A DNA stretch of 24,804 nt from RGIG3009 sp045601465. Its GTDB lineage: Bacteria; Bacillota; Clostridia; Oscillospirales; Acutalibacteraceae. Below are positions 7,897 to 14,733 of the stretch, one piece after another; the first letter of the stretch is position 1, and each line of letters opens with the position of its first letter. The DNA lies in the NCBI GenBank assembly GCA_045601465.1, contig JAZRZU010000022.1:1-24804 (forward strand), read 5' to 3'. The notes below the pieces were generated by a model. The model saw only the letters and a program-made list of their open reading frames with translations. It ran no database searches and was not told the DNA's origin. The translations under genes and the position numbers were made by a program.

Positions 7897-9252
7897 ATGA
7901 AACGAACGGTATGTTTTTTTATGGCGCTGGTCACGGGTGTCTGCTTGTTGTTTTCGGGACTTTCGGTGACAGCGGCTGAGCTGCGGTATGAATATCCTGC
8001 CGAGGGAGAGGACACCATTCAGTCCCCCTCTGCCCTTTTGTTGTATATGGGTGTCAAGGCAGAACAAGACGTATATTTATATGAGAAAGAGGCGGACAAG
8101 CCTTTTGAACCGGGCGCACTGATGCGGGTGGCGATGGCGGGATATGCCATGCAGCTGATTCGAGAACAGAATCTCGATATGCAAACCGCAACGGGTGTTT
8201 ATACGCTGGAACTTTTTAATCATTATGTAGCGGGTACCGGCTTGCACGTTGCGCTGATGGATTTTGGGGAAACGTGGACACTTAACGATCTGCTGACCGT
8301 GAGTACCATTCAAACGGCGGCGGATTGCGCCGTAACACTTGCGGCGACGCTCAGCGGTTCGCCGGAAGCGTTTGTGGAGGGACTGAATCAGTATGCGCAG
8401 GCTCTGGGGTGTACCAATTCTTATTTTACCAATGTTGCCGGTGTTAACGACGGACAGCAAAAAATGTCGGCACGGGACGTGGCGACGTTTACCCGACATG
8501 CCATGCAATATTCGGAAATACGGGATATGCTGGAATTGACCCAGTGGACCGTAAAGCCGGTTTCGGGTGGTGCGACCCGTAGCTGGCCGAGCAGTTGTGA
8601 TTTTATTCGGCAATCGTCCTCGGTGTTTTACACCTATGCGCTTGGCGGGAAAACCGGCGGCACACCCAGTGAGATGGGGTTGATGGCTTTCGGCGGAAAC
8701 AACGGATATGAATACATGGCGATTGTCATGGGCGCTCCCCGCAAACATGAAAACGGGGACTTAACAAATATCGTGTATGCCGATGCACGGCGCTTGATTC
8801 GTTGGGGTCTTTTGGATTTTCGCTATGAAAAATTAGCGCACAAAAATGAACCTGTCGGGCGCATTAAGGTGCAGGATTCTACCGAACGAAGCAGTATTAC
8901 GTTGGTGCCGACACGAGATTTGACAACTGTGCTGGGGCCTGACGTGAAGCGGGAGGATATTACACGCCGGGTGGTCACAACACAAGAAGAATGTGTCGCC
9001 CCGGTGAAACAAGGGGATGTATTAGGAACGCTGGAAGTGTATTTTAATAACGAACTGGTCGGTACGGTGCCGGTTGCTGCGGCAGAAAACGCTTCTCGTA
9101 ATTTTCTGTATGCGGCATGGTGCGATGTACGCAACGTCCTTTTTTCCGGATGGACGTTGGCGGTTGTGTTGTTACTGGTGGCGCTTGCGGTTGGCTATGT
9201 CGTATTGAATATTCGGTATAATCGAAAAAAACAGCGGCGTTGGAAATCCTAA
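7897..9252 (+). CDS. Catalytically degenerate D-Ala-D-Ala carboxypeptidase-like protein (S11/PBP5 family)
   Basis: Overall this is a DacF/PBP5-type protein. It has a signal peptide (residues 1-26, cleavage near VTA|AE), a peptidase-like domain to about 270, a C-terminal beta domain, and a single membrane anchor near 418-439 followed by a basic tail (RYNRKKQRR). The motifs are damaged. The position of the catalytic SxxK tetrad reads A74-L-M-R77 (PGALMRVAMA for the usual P-x-S-L-T-K-x-M). The SxN triad reads T140-A-A142 (TAADCAVTLA for SGNDAAVALA). Only KTG (K252-T-G254, in GGKTGGT) remains. The reading frame is intact at 451 aa, so this looks like a maintained pseudoenzyme and not a decaying gene. 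It likely acts outside the membrane, possibly as a muropeptide binder or regulator; that is inference. Confidence 0.88.
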   Translation: MKRTVCFFMALVTGVCLLFSGLSVTAAELRYEYPAEGEDTIQSPSALLLYMGVKAEQDVYLYEKEADKPFEPGALMRVAMAGYAMQLIREQNLDMQTATGVYTLELFNHYVAGTGLHVALMDFGETWTLNDLLTVSTIQTAADCAVTLAATLSGSPEAFVEGLNQYAQALGCTNSYFTNVAGVNDGQQKMSARDVATFTRHAMQYSEIRDMLELTQWTVKPVSGGATRSWPSSCDFIRQSSSVFYTYALGGKTGGTPSEMGLMAFGGNNGYEYMAIVMGAPRKHENGDLTNIVYADARRLIRWGLLDFRYEKLAHKNEPVGRIKVQDSTERSSITLVPTRDLTTVLGPDVKREDITRRVVTTQEECVAPVKQGDVLGTLEVYFNNELVGTVPVAAAENASRNFLYAAWCDVRNVLFSGWTLAVVLLLVALAVGYVVLNIRYNRKKQRRWKS

Positions 9253-9260
9253 AAAGTTTA

Positions 9261-9299
9261 AAACGGCGGTTATTCGAATGGAATAACCGCCGTTTTTTT
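9261..9299 (+). terminator. Intrinsic terminator after the DD-peptidase homologue
   Basis: A 14-bp perfect stem (AACGGCGGTTATTC at 9262-9275 with its complement at 9281-9294) encloses a 5-nt loop and is followed by a run of seven T (9293-9299). It separates this operon from the pgk promoter. Confidence 0.95.
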
Positions 9300-9328
9300 C
9301 TTTTCCTTCGTATTTTTTCATCAAACTA

Positions 9329-9357
9329 TTGAAAAAAAAGGAAAAACAGGGTAAAAT
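9329..9357 (+). promoter_or_regulatory. Sigma-A promoter of the pgk-tpiA-gpmI cluster
   Basis: TTGAAA (9329-9334), a 17-bp spacer and TAAAAT (9352-9357) match the consensus at 5/6 and 5/6. Transcription would start near 9364, giving a leader of about 56 nt. A small ACACA-AGC-TGTGT dyad (9360-9372) followed by a T-rich stretch overlaps the predicted start. It could be an operator or chance; I see no recognised glycolytic regulator site. Confidence 0.8.
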
Positions 9358-9419
9358 AGACACAAGCTGTGTTCTTTTTTAACATACAAAAGGACACAAA
9401 TTAAGAAAGGGGAATCCTC

Positions 9420-10631
9420 ATGAATCTCTTGAACAAAAAAACCGTGGAAGATTTGCAGGTTACCGGCAAACGGGTATTGGTGCGGTGTGACTTTAACGTG
9501 CCGCTGAAAAACGGTGTGATTACCGATGAAAACCGTATCGTAGCTGCACTTCCCACGATAAAGTATTTGATGGGTCAGGGCGCCAAGGTTATCCTGTGCT
9601 CGCACCTCGGCAAGCCGAAAGGAGAGCCCAAACCGGAGTTCTCGTTGGCACCTGTTGCGGTTCGTTTGAGTGAAAAACTGAGTTGTAAAGTCGTTTTTGC
9701 GGCAGATGATACCGTTGTTGGTGACAATGCACGCAAAGCGGTTGAAGCAATGAAAGACGGCGAGGTCGTGTTGTTGCAAAACACACGGTACCGTGCCGAA
9801 GAAACCAAAAACGGTGAGGCATTTTCTCGTGACTTGGCTTCCCTGTGCGATTTGTTTGTTAACGATGCGTTCGGCGCTGCGCACAGAGCGCACTGCTCCA
9901 CCGTCGGTGTGGCATCGTTTGTGGAAGAATCCGCAAACGGATACTTGATGGCGAAAGAGATCGAGTTCCTCGGTAACGCTGTGGAGAATCCGGTTCGTCC
10001 GTTTGTCACCATTTTAGGCGGCGCCAAAGTAGCGGACAAGCTGAACGTGATTGAGAATTTGCTCAACAAAGCCGATACGCTGATTATCGGCGGCGGTATG
10101 GCGTACACCTTCTTGGCGGCAAAAGGGTATTCGGTCGGCACCTCGTTGTTGGATGAAGAAAAGATTGAATATTGCCGTGAGATGTTAGCTCGTGCGGAGC
10201 AAAAAGGCGTCAAACTCTTGTTGCCCATCGACTGCAAGATCGTAAAGGATTTCCCCAATCCGATCGATGCGCCCATTGATGTAACTGTGATGGATGCCGA
10301 CGCTATCCCCGCAGACATGATGAGCTTGGATATCGGTCCCAAAACGGCAGAGTTGTATGCCAATGAAGTGAAAACGGCAAAAACGGTCGTGTGGAACGGC
10401 CCGATGGGTGTGTTTGAGAACCCGACACTTGCCGAAGGTACGATTGCGGTTGCAAAAGCGCTTGCAGAGACCGATGCAACCACTATTATCGGTGGCGGCG
10501 ATTCGGCTGCGGCGGTTAACACGCTGGGCTTTGGCGATAAGATGAGTCATATTTCCACCGGTGGCGGCGCTTCTTTGGAATTCTTAGAGGGCAAAGAGCT
10601 TCCCGGTATCGTGGCTATGAGTGACAAATAA
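9420..10631 (+). CDS. pgk: Phosphoglycerate kinase
   Basis: This enzyme transfers phosphate from 1,3-bisphosphoglycerate to ADP, the first ATP-forming step of glycolysis. The 403-residue protein is full length. The N-terminal substrate domain shows KRVLVRCDFNVPLKNG and the basic substrate motif SHLGKPKG; later come NDAFGAAHRAHCST, the hinge, and the nucleotide domain with GGAKVADKL and GGGDSAAAV (from residue 358). The end STGGGASLEFLEGKELPG is typical. The ATG at 9420 follows AAAGGGG with 7 bp spacing. Its own promoter lies upstream, and tpiA follows after 27 bp with no terminator. gap, the usual first gene of such clusters, is not adjacent. Confidence 0.98.
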   Translation: MNLLNKKTVEDLQVTGKRVLVRCDFNVPLKNGVITDENRIVAALPTIKYLMGQGAKVILCSHLGKPKGEPKPEFSLAPVAVRLSEKLSCKVVFAADDTVVGDNARKAVEAMKDGEVVLLQNTRYRAEETKNGEAFSRDLASLCDLFVNDAFGAAHRAHCSTVGVASFVEESANGYLMAKEIEFLGNAVENPVRPFVTILGGAKVADKLNVIENLLNKADTLIIGGGMAYTFLAAKGYSVGTSLLDEEKIEYCREMLARAEQKGVKLLLPIDCKIVKDFPNPIDAPIDVTVMDADAIPADMMSLDIGPKTAELYANEVKTAKTVVWNGPMGVFENPTLAEGTIAVAKALAETDATTIIGGGDSAAAVNTLGFGDKMSHISTGGGASLEFLEGKELPGIVAMSDK

Positions 10632-10658
10632 TTTTTAAAGAAGATAGGAATACTAGTT

Positions 10659-11411
10659 ATGGGTAAGTATGTTATTGCTGGCAACTGGAAAATGAACAAA
10701 ACTCCCGCAGAGGCGGTAGACCTCATCAATGCGATCAAACCGTTGGTAGCGGATGCCACCTGTGATGTGGTCGTAGGCGTGCCGTTTGTGGATCTGTCGG
10801 TGGCATTGGAAGCGGTCAAAGGCACCAAAATCGGGGTCGCCGCACAAAACTGCCATTGGGAGAAATCGGGCGCTTATACCGGAGAGATTTCCGCTGAAAT
10901 GCTTAAAGCGATGGGTGTTGGCTATGTGATTTTAGGTCACAGCGAACGCCGCACCTACTTTGGCGATACCGACGTCACGGTTCAAAAACGGATGCGTGCC
11001 GCATTGGATGCCGGTTTGACGGTTATTCTGTGTGTGGGTGAGTATCTTGAACAGCGTGAACAGGGCATCACCGGTGAAGTGGTGGCGATGCAGACCAAGG
11101 TAGCGCTCGGCGGTGTATCCGAAGAAGAACTGGCTCGTGTTATTATTGCCTATGAGCCGGTTTGGGCAATCGGCACCGGCCGTACCGCAACGGCTCAACA
11201 GGCAAATGAAGTGTGCGCTGAAATTCGTAACGTGGTGGCAGGCTTGTATAATGAGCAGGCAGCCAAAGCACTTACCATTCAGTATGGCGGTTCCATGAAT
11301 GCCGCCAATGCAGCGGAATTGTTGGCACAGTCGGACGTTGACGGCGGCTTGATCGGTGGCGCTTCTCTTAAAGCAGCGGACTTTGCGACCATCGTTGCAG
11401 CAGCGAAATAA
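10659..11411 (+). CDS. tpiA: Triosephosphate isomerase
   Basis: This enzyme interconverts dihydroxyacetone phosphate and glyceraldehyde 3-phosphate. At 250 residues it is the normal TIM-barrel length. The start MGKYVIAGNWKMNK carries catalytic Lys11; ILGHSERR carries electrophile His94; AYEPVWAIGTG carries base Glu166; YGGSMNAANAAELL and the closing GGLIGGASLK bind the phosphate. A GGA lies about 9 bp before the ATG. It is transcribed with pgk. A 14-bp hairpin and then an inserted MITE-like element separate it from gpmI. Confidence 0.98.
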   Translation: MGKYVIAGNWKMNKTPAEAVDLINAIKPLVADATCDVVVGVPFVDLSVALEAVKGTKIGVAAQNCHWEKSGAYTGEISAEMLKAMGVGYVILGHSERRTYFGDTDVTVQKRMRAALDAGLTVILCVGEYLEQREQGITGEVVAMQTKVALGGVSEEELARVIIAYEPVWAIGTGRTATAQQANEVCAEIRNVVAGLYNEQAAKALTIQYGGSMNAANAAELLAQSDVDGGLIGGASLKAADFATIVAAAK

Positions 11412-11422
11412 ATTTCAACAAA

Positions 11423-11453
11423 AGGCGCAAGGTTTTTGGAAAATCTTGCGCCT
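11423..11453 (+). other. Intercistronic hairpin after tpiA without a U-tract
   Basis: A 14-bp stem with one G-T pair (11423-11436 with 11440-11453) and a 3-nt loop follows the tpiA stop directly. It is not followed by a run of T, either today or in the reconstructed pre-insertion sequence. An mRNA-stabilising or processing hairpin is therefore more likely than a strong terminator. Confidence 0.6.
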
Positions 11454-11456
11454 ATA

Positions 11457-11729
11457 AGGTGACGCGACTCATTCGAACCTTGTTTTAAAAAGGTCGATTT
11501 TCGCTCACTCTTCGTTAAAATACTCGCCAATGCGGCAGCATTGGCTGTGTTTTTTCCTCGATTGAACTAAAATCTCCACTTTTTAAAATCTCCGACCGCA
11601 AAGCGAGAAGATTTCGAGGGATTTTAATTTCATTCGAGCGAGGCAAGGCTTGCGCCTTGTGAGATTGAATGGGGTGAAAAGACCCGAAAGCAGCCGCTTT
11701 GCGGCAGGTTCGAGTGGGTCGTGTCACCT
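11457..11729 (+). mobile_element. MITE-like element, copy 1 (273 bp)
   Basis: This non-coding element begins AGGTGACGCGACTCATTCGA and ends in the near inverted complement; the 24-bp terminal repeats match at 21 positions. TA dinucleotides flank both ends (11455-11456 and 11730-11731), as expected for a TA target duplication. A second copy at 17979-18251 in opposite orientation has exactly the same length and differs at only 9 positions by my alignment. Internally it holds perfect hairpins: GCCAATGC-GGCA-GCATTGGC (11526-11545), CAAGGC-TTGC-GCCTTG (11644-11659) and GCCGC-TTT-GCGGC (11693-11705). No transposase is encoded. It lies 17 bp upstream of the gpmI start codon. TA targeting suggests mobilisation by an IS630/Tc1-mariner-type transposase, which is inference. 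Confidence 0.87.
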
Positions 11730-11746
11730 TATAATGGAGAGAACGT

Positions 11747-13261
11747 ATGAAAAAACCAATCGTTTTAATTATTATGGATGGATTCGGATTGAACGACGGC
11801 GTAATGGGAAATGCCATTAAAGCGGCGAAAACTCCCAATCTGTCCCGATTATTCAAAGAGAATCCCTTTACCGTTATCGGTGCATCCGGCATGGACGTCG
11901 GATTGCCGGATGGCCAGATGGGCAACAGCGAAGTTGGACATACCAATATCGGTGCCGGCCGTGTGGTGTATCAAGAATTAACCAGAATCACCAAAGCCAT
12001 CCGGGACGGAGATTTTGCAAAAAATGAAGCGCTCACAAATGCGATGGAGAATGCCAAAAACGGCAATGCTCTCCACCTTATCGGTTTGTTGTCCGACGGC
12101 GGTGTGCATAGCCATTTAACACATTTGTACGGCTTATTGGAAATGGCCAAAGCCAATGGTGTTGCAAACGTCTTTGTGCATTGTTTAATGGACGGCCGTG
12201 ATGTGCCGCCGTCTTCCGGTAAGGATTTCGTTGAACAACTGCAAGCAAAAATGACCGAGATCGGCGTGGGCCGTGTGGCGACCGTGATGGGTCGTTATTA
12301 TGCGATGGACCGTGACAATCGGTGGGAGCGTGTCGAAAAAGCCTATGCGGCGATGGTGTACGGCGAAGGCGTGCAACAACCCGATGCCGTCAAGGCGATG
12401 GAACAGTCGTATGCTGACGGCGTGACGGACGAATTTGTGGTGCCGACGGTATGTGATGCGGCGGGAACCATCAAAGCCGGTGACAGTGTGGTATTCTTCA
12501 ATTTCCGTCCCGATCGTGCTCGTGAGATCACCCGTACCTTTGTTGACGAGGCATTTGAAGGATTTGAACGGAAAAGAGGCTTCTTCCCCCTGACCTACGT
12601 GTGCATGACGCAATATGATGCGACCATGCCGAATGTACAGGTAGCCTTCCGCCCGCAATCCTTAAATAACACGCTCGGTGAATATCTTGGTAAAAAAGGA
12701 TTGACCCAGTTGCGTATTGCGGAAACGGAAAAATATGCGCACGTAACCTTCTTCTTTAACGGAGGTGTCGAGCGTGAGTTTGACGGCGAAGACCGTGTGC
12801 TGATCAATTCTCCCAAGGTAGCAACCTATGACCTGCAACCCGAAATGAGCGCTTATCCGGTGTGTGATGCGGTCGTGGATCGCATCCGTTCGGGTAAATA
12901 CGACGTGGTCATCTTGAACTATGCCAACTGCGATATGGTTGGTCATACCGGTGTTTTTGAGGCGGCGAAAGCGGCGGTTGAAGCGGTGGATTGCTGTGTC
13001 GGTAAGACGGTGGAAGCCGTTTTGGAGATGGGCGGCGTTGCGTTGATCACCGCTGACCACGGCAATGCCGATAAAATGTTGGAGGATGACGGAACCTCGC
13101 CGTTTACGGCGCATACCACCTATCCCGTTCCGTTTTGTATCGTAGGTCATCCTTGTTCGTTGCAAGACGGTGGCCGTTTGTGCGATATTGCCCCCACCAT
13201 GTTGGAAATTCTGGGGTTGGAGAAACCGGAAGAAATGGACGGCAAAAGTCTTATTCAATAA
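11747..13261 (+). CDS. gpmI: 2,3-bisphosphoglycerate-independent phosphoglycerate mutase
   Basis: This enzyme interconverts 3- and 2-phosphoglycerate using two metal ions and a phosphoserine intermediate. The 504-residue protein is standard. LIIMDGFGLND binds metal, and the phosphorylated serine is S61 in MGNSEVGHTNIGAGR. DGRDVPPSS, FNFRPDRAREIT and the metal motif ITADHGNADKM follow. The ATG at 11747 is served by GGAGAG (11735-11740), which lies just outside the inserted element. The gene probably belonged to a pgk-tpiA-gpmI operon with a spacer of about 60 bp; today transcripts must cross the 273-bp element. A strong terminator ends the unit. Enolase is not in the window. Confidence 0.98.
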   Translation: MKKPIVLIIMDGFGLNDGVMGNAIKAAKTPNLSRLFKENPFTVIGASGMDVGLPDGQMGNSEVGHTNIGAGRVVYQELTRITKAIRDGDFAKNEALTNAMENAKNGNALHLIGLLSDGGVHSHLTHLYGLLEMAKANGVANVFVHCLMDGRDVPPSSGKDFVEQLQAKMTEIGVGRVATVMGRYYAMDRDNRWERVEKAYAAMVYGEGVQQPDAVKAMEQSYADGVTDEFVVPTVCDAAGTIKAGDSVVFFNFRPDRAREITRTFVDEAFEGFERKRGFFPLTYVCMTQYDATMPNVQVAFRPQSLNNTLGEYLGKKGLTQLRIAETEKYAHVTFFFNGGVEREFDGEDRVLINSPKVATYDLQPEMSAYPVCDAVVDRIRSGKYDVVILNYANCDMVGHTGVFEAAKAAVEAVDCCVGKTVEAVLEMGGVALITADHGNADKMLEDDGTSPFTAHTTYPVPFCIVGHPCSLQDGGRLCDIAPTMLEILGLEKPEEMDGKSLIQ

Positions 13262-13267
13262 AACATC

Positions 13268-13297
13268 AAAATCGGCTGCTGCGGCAGCCGATTTTTT
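13268..13297 (+). terminator. Intrinsic terminator after gpmI
   Basis: A 10-bp perfect stem AATCGGCTGC (13270-13279) with GCAGCCGATT (13284-13293), a 4-nt loop and a T-run (13292-13297) end the glycolytic cluster. Flanking A and T runs extend the stem. Confidence 0.93.
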
Positions 13298-13309
13298 GTT
13301 GGAAAACGG

Positions 13310-13338
13310 TTGACCGAGTAAAGTCCAAGTGTTACAAT
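13310..13338 (+). promoter_or_regulatory. Sigma-A promoter of ilvE
   Basis: TTGACC (13310-13315), a 17-bp spacer and TACAAT (13333-13338) match the consensus at 5/6 and 5/6. Transcription would start near 13345, about 24 nt before the chosen ilvE start. No T-box or other leader structure fits in this short region. Confidence 0.8.
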
Positions 13339-13368
13339 AGGTTGTATTAAATATGCGAGGTGTTGGAC

Positions 13369-14382
13369 GTGGATAAAAAGAACATCGATTGGAACAATTT
13401 GGGGTTTTCTTATGTGAAAACCGATAAACGATTTGTGGCAAACTATAAAGACGGTGAGTGGGATAACGGCGAATTGACCGAGGATGCCACCATTGCTATC
13501 AGCGAATGTGCCGGTGTGTTGCAGTATGCGCAAACCTGTTTTGAAGGATTGAAAGCCTATACAACCAAAGACGGCAAGATCGTTTGCTTCCGCCCGGACT
13601 TAAATGCTGCCCGTATGGCGGATTCTTGTAAAGGATTACAGATGCCGGTTTTTCCGGAGGATCGGTTCGTACAGGCAATCGTTGATGTGGTGCGCGCCAA
13701 CAAAGAGTGGGTACCGCCGTATGGTTCGGGTGCTTCTTTGTATCTGCGTCCGTTTATGTTTGGCAGTAGCGAAGTGATTGGTGTAAAACCGGCAGCGGAA
13801 TATCAATTCCGTATTTTTGCGACACCGGTCGGCCCGTACTTTAAAGGCGGTATTAAACCGTTGACCCTGCGTATATCGGATTTAGATCGTGCTGCCCCCC
13901 GTGGAACGGGTAATATCAAAGCCGGTCTTAACTATGCCATGAGTTTGCGCAATATTGTGGATGCACACGACAAAGGATACGATGAAAACGTATACGTGGA
14001 TTCGGCTACCCGCACGTTTATCGAAGAAACCGGTGGTGCCAACATCATTTTCATCGACAAAAACGGCAAACTGGTTACGCCGAAATCGGATACGATCCTC
14101 CCCTCTATCACCCGCCGTTCGTTGATGCAGGTGGCGCAAGAGTATTTGGGGATGGAAGTGGAACAACGGGAGATTGCTCTGTCCGAAATTGGCGAATTCA
14201 CCGAATGTGGCTTGTGCGGAACCGCCGCCGTTATCTCGCCGGTTGGCAAAATTGACGATCACGGTCGGGAGATCTGCTTTGCCGGTATGGGCCCCGTTAT
14301 TCAAAAGTTGTACGACACGCTGCGGGGTATTCAAATGGGTGAGATCGAAGCGCCCGAGGGATGGATCCAAGTAATTGAATAA
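13369..14382 (+). CDS. ilvE: Branched-chain amino acid aminotransferase (group II)
   Basis: This PLP enzyme carries out the last step of Leu, Ile and Val synthesis by transamination from glutamate. The 337-residue protein matches the group II (eukaryote-like) BCAT type. Early motifs are YAQTCFEGLKAY and RPDLNAARMADSC. The PLP lysine is K184 in GTGNIKAGLNYA; then ETGGANIIFI and ECGLCGTAAVISPV follow. Start choice: GTG 13369 has AGGTG 6 bp upstream. The frame is open at GTG 13360 and TTG 13363, but these sit on or too close to that site. It has its own promoter and no terminator before the ilvA leader, whose -35 begins 6 bp after the ilvE stop. Read-through transcripts would therefore also meet the T-box. 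Confidence 0.95.
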   Translation: MDKKNIDWNNLGFSYVKTDKRFVANYKDGEWDNGELTEDATIAISECAGVLQYAQTCFEGLKAYTTKDGKIVCFRPDLNAARMADSCKGLQMPVFPEDRFVQAIVDVVRANKEWVPPYGSGASLYLRPFMFGSSEVIGVKPAAEYQFRIFATPVGPYFKGGIKPLTLRISDLDRAAPRGTGNIKAGLNYAMSLRNIVDAHDKGYDENVYVDSATRTFIEETGGANIIFIDKNGKLVTPKSDTILPSITRRSLMQVAQEYLGMEVEQREIALSEIGEFTECGLCGTAAVISPVGKIDDHGREICFAGMGPVIQKLYDTLRGIQMGEIEAPEGWIQVIE

Positions 14383-14387
14383 AGTGC

Positions 14388-14416
14388 TTGACATATCGTT
14401 CTACGGATGCTATAAT
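14388..14416 (+). promoter_or_regulatory. Consensus promoter of the ilv-leu operon
   Basis: Perfect TTGACA (14388-14393) and perfect TATAAT (14411-14416) are separated by exactly 17 bp. The start would be near 14423, giving a leader of about 310 nt before ilvA. Such a strong promoter fits control by attenuation and not by initiation. Confidence 0.92.
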
Positions 14417-14422
14417 CAAAAA

Positions 14423-14701
14423 AATTATGTAACACGATGATGGGGAAGAAGCTGTTTTATCGGGATTTCAGAGAGTCGGCGGATGGTGCGAGCCGATAGA
14501 CGGAAGCAGTATACTCACCCCGGAGTGCCGAACTGAACGGGTGTATACCTCATTAAGTCGGTCGGTGAGCCCTCCGTTATCGGGGCGTGATGTTCCATCA
14601 CATGAGCGGTCGCATTTGCGGCAAGAAGAGTGGTACCGCAAGGTTTTTACAAAAAGTAGAACCCTGTCTCTTTACATAACGAAAGAGACAGGGTTGTTTT
14701 T
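14423..14701 (+). promoter_or_regulatory. T-box riboswitch leader of the ilv-leu operon, probable Leu (CTC) specifier
   Basis: T-box leaders sense the charging state of a tRNA. Stem I is visible: GGGG (14442-14445) with CCCC (14518-14521) at the base, and CTGTTTT (14452-14458) with the GGAAGCAG segment above. AGAGAG lies at 14470-14475, and a distal hairpin TCGGC-GGATGGTGCGA-GCCGA at 14476-14496. The specifier loop has GAA on one side and AGTATACTCACC on the other, and the triplet before ACC is CTC (14514-14516), a Leu codon. Stem III is likely GTGATG-TTC-CATCAC. The T-box AGAGTGGTACCGC (14627-14639) carries UGGU to pair with an ACCA tRNA end, as in tRNA-Leu. AAGAG can pair with CTCTT in the terminator arm to form the antiterminator. 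The class is certain; the specifier reading is probable. Confidence 0.95.
14660..14701 (+). terminator. Regulated terminator of the T-box leader
   Basis: A 14-bp perfect stem AACCCTGTCTCTTT (14660-14673) with AAAGAGACAGGGTT (14682-14695), an 8-nt loop and a T-rich tail end 33 bp before ilvA. It is the OFF state of the T-box. The 5' arm overlaps the segment able to pair with the T-box sequence. Confidence 0.93.
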
Positions 14702-14733
14702 CATTCAGCCCCAAGGAAAAGGAGTGCCCAGTT

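Noticed and set aside
9575..10522. 315-codon open frame antisense to pgk
   Set aside because: It lies wholly inside pgk on the opposite strand, lacks a promoter or ribosome site, and reflects the codon bias of a highly expressed gene.
11423..11456. tpiA terminator whose U-tract was cut off by the element
   Set aside because: The reconstructed empty site (TATA joined to TAATGG) also lacks a T-run, so insertion did not remove one.
11730..11735. TATAAT at the right end of MITE copy 1 as a gpmI promoter
   Set aside because: It is only 11 bp from the start codon, so transcription would begin almost at the ATG and lose the GGAGAG site; no -35 box fits inside the element at 17 bp.
12662..13441. 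259-codon minus-strand frame across the end of gpmI and start of ilvE
   Set aside because: It covers a terminator, a promoter and two certain genes in antisense; composition is His/Arg-rich shadow sequence.
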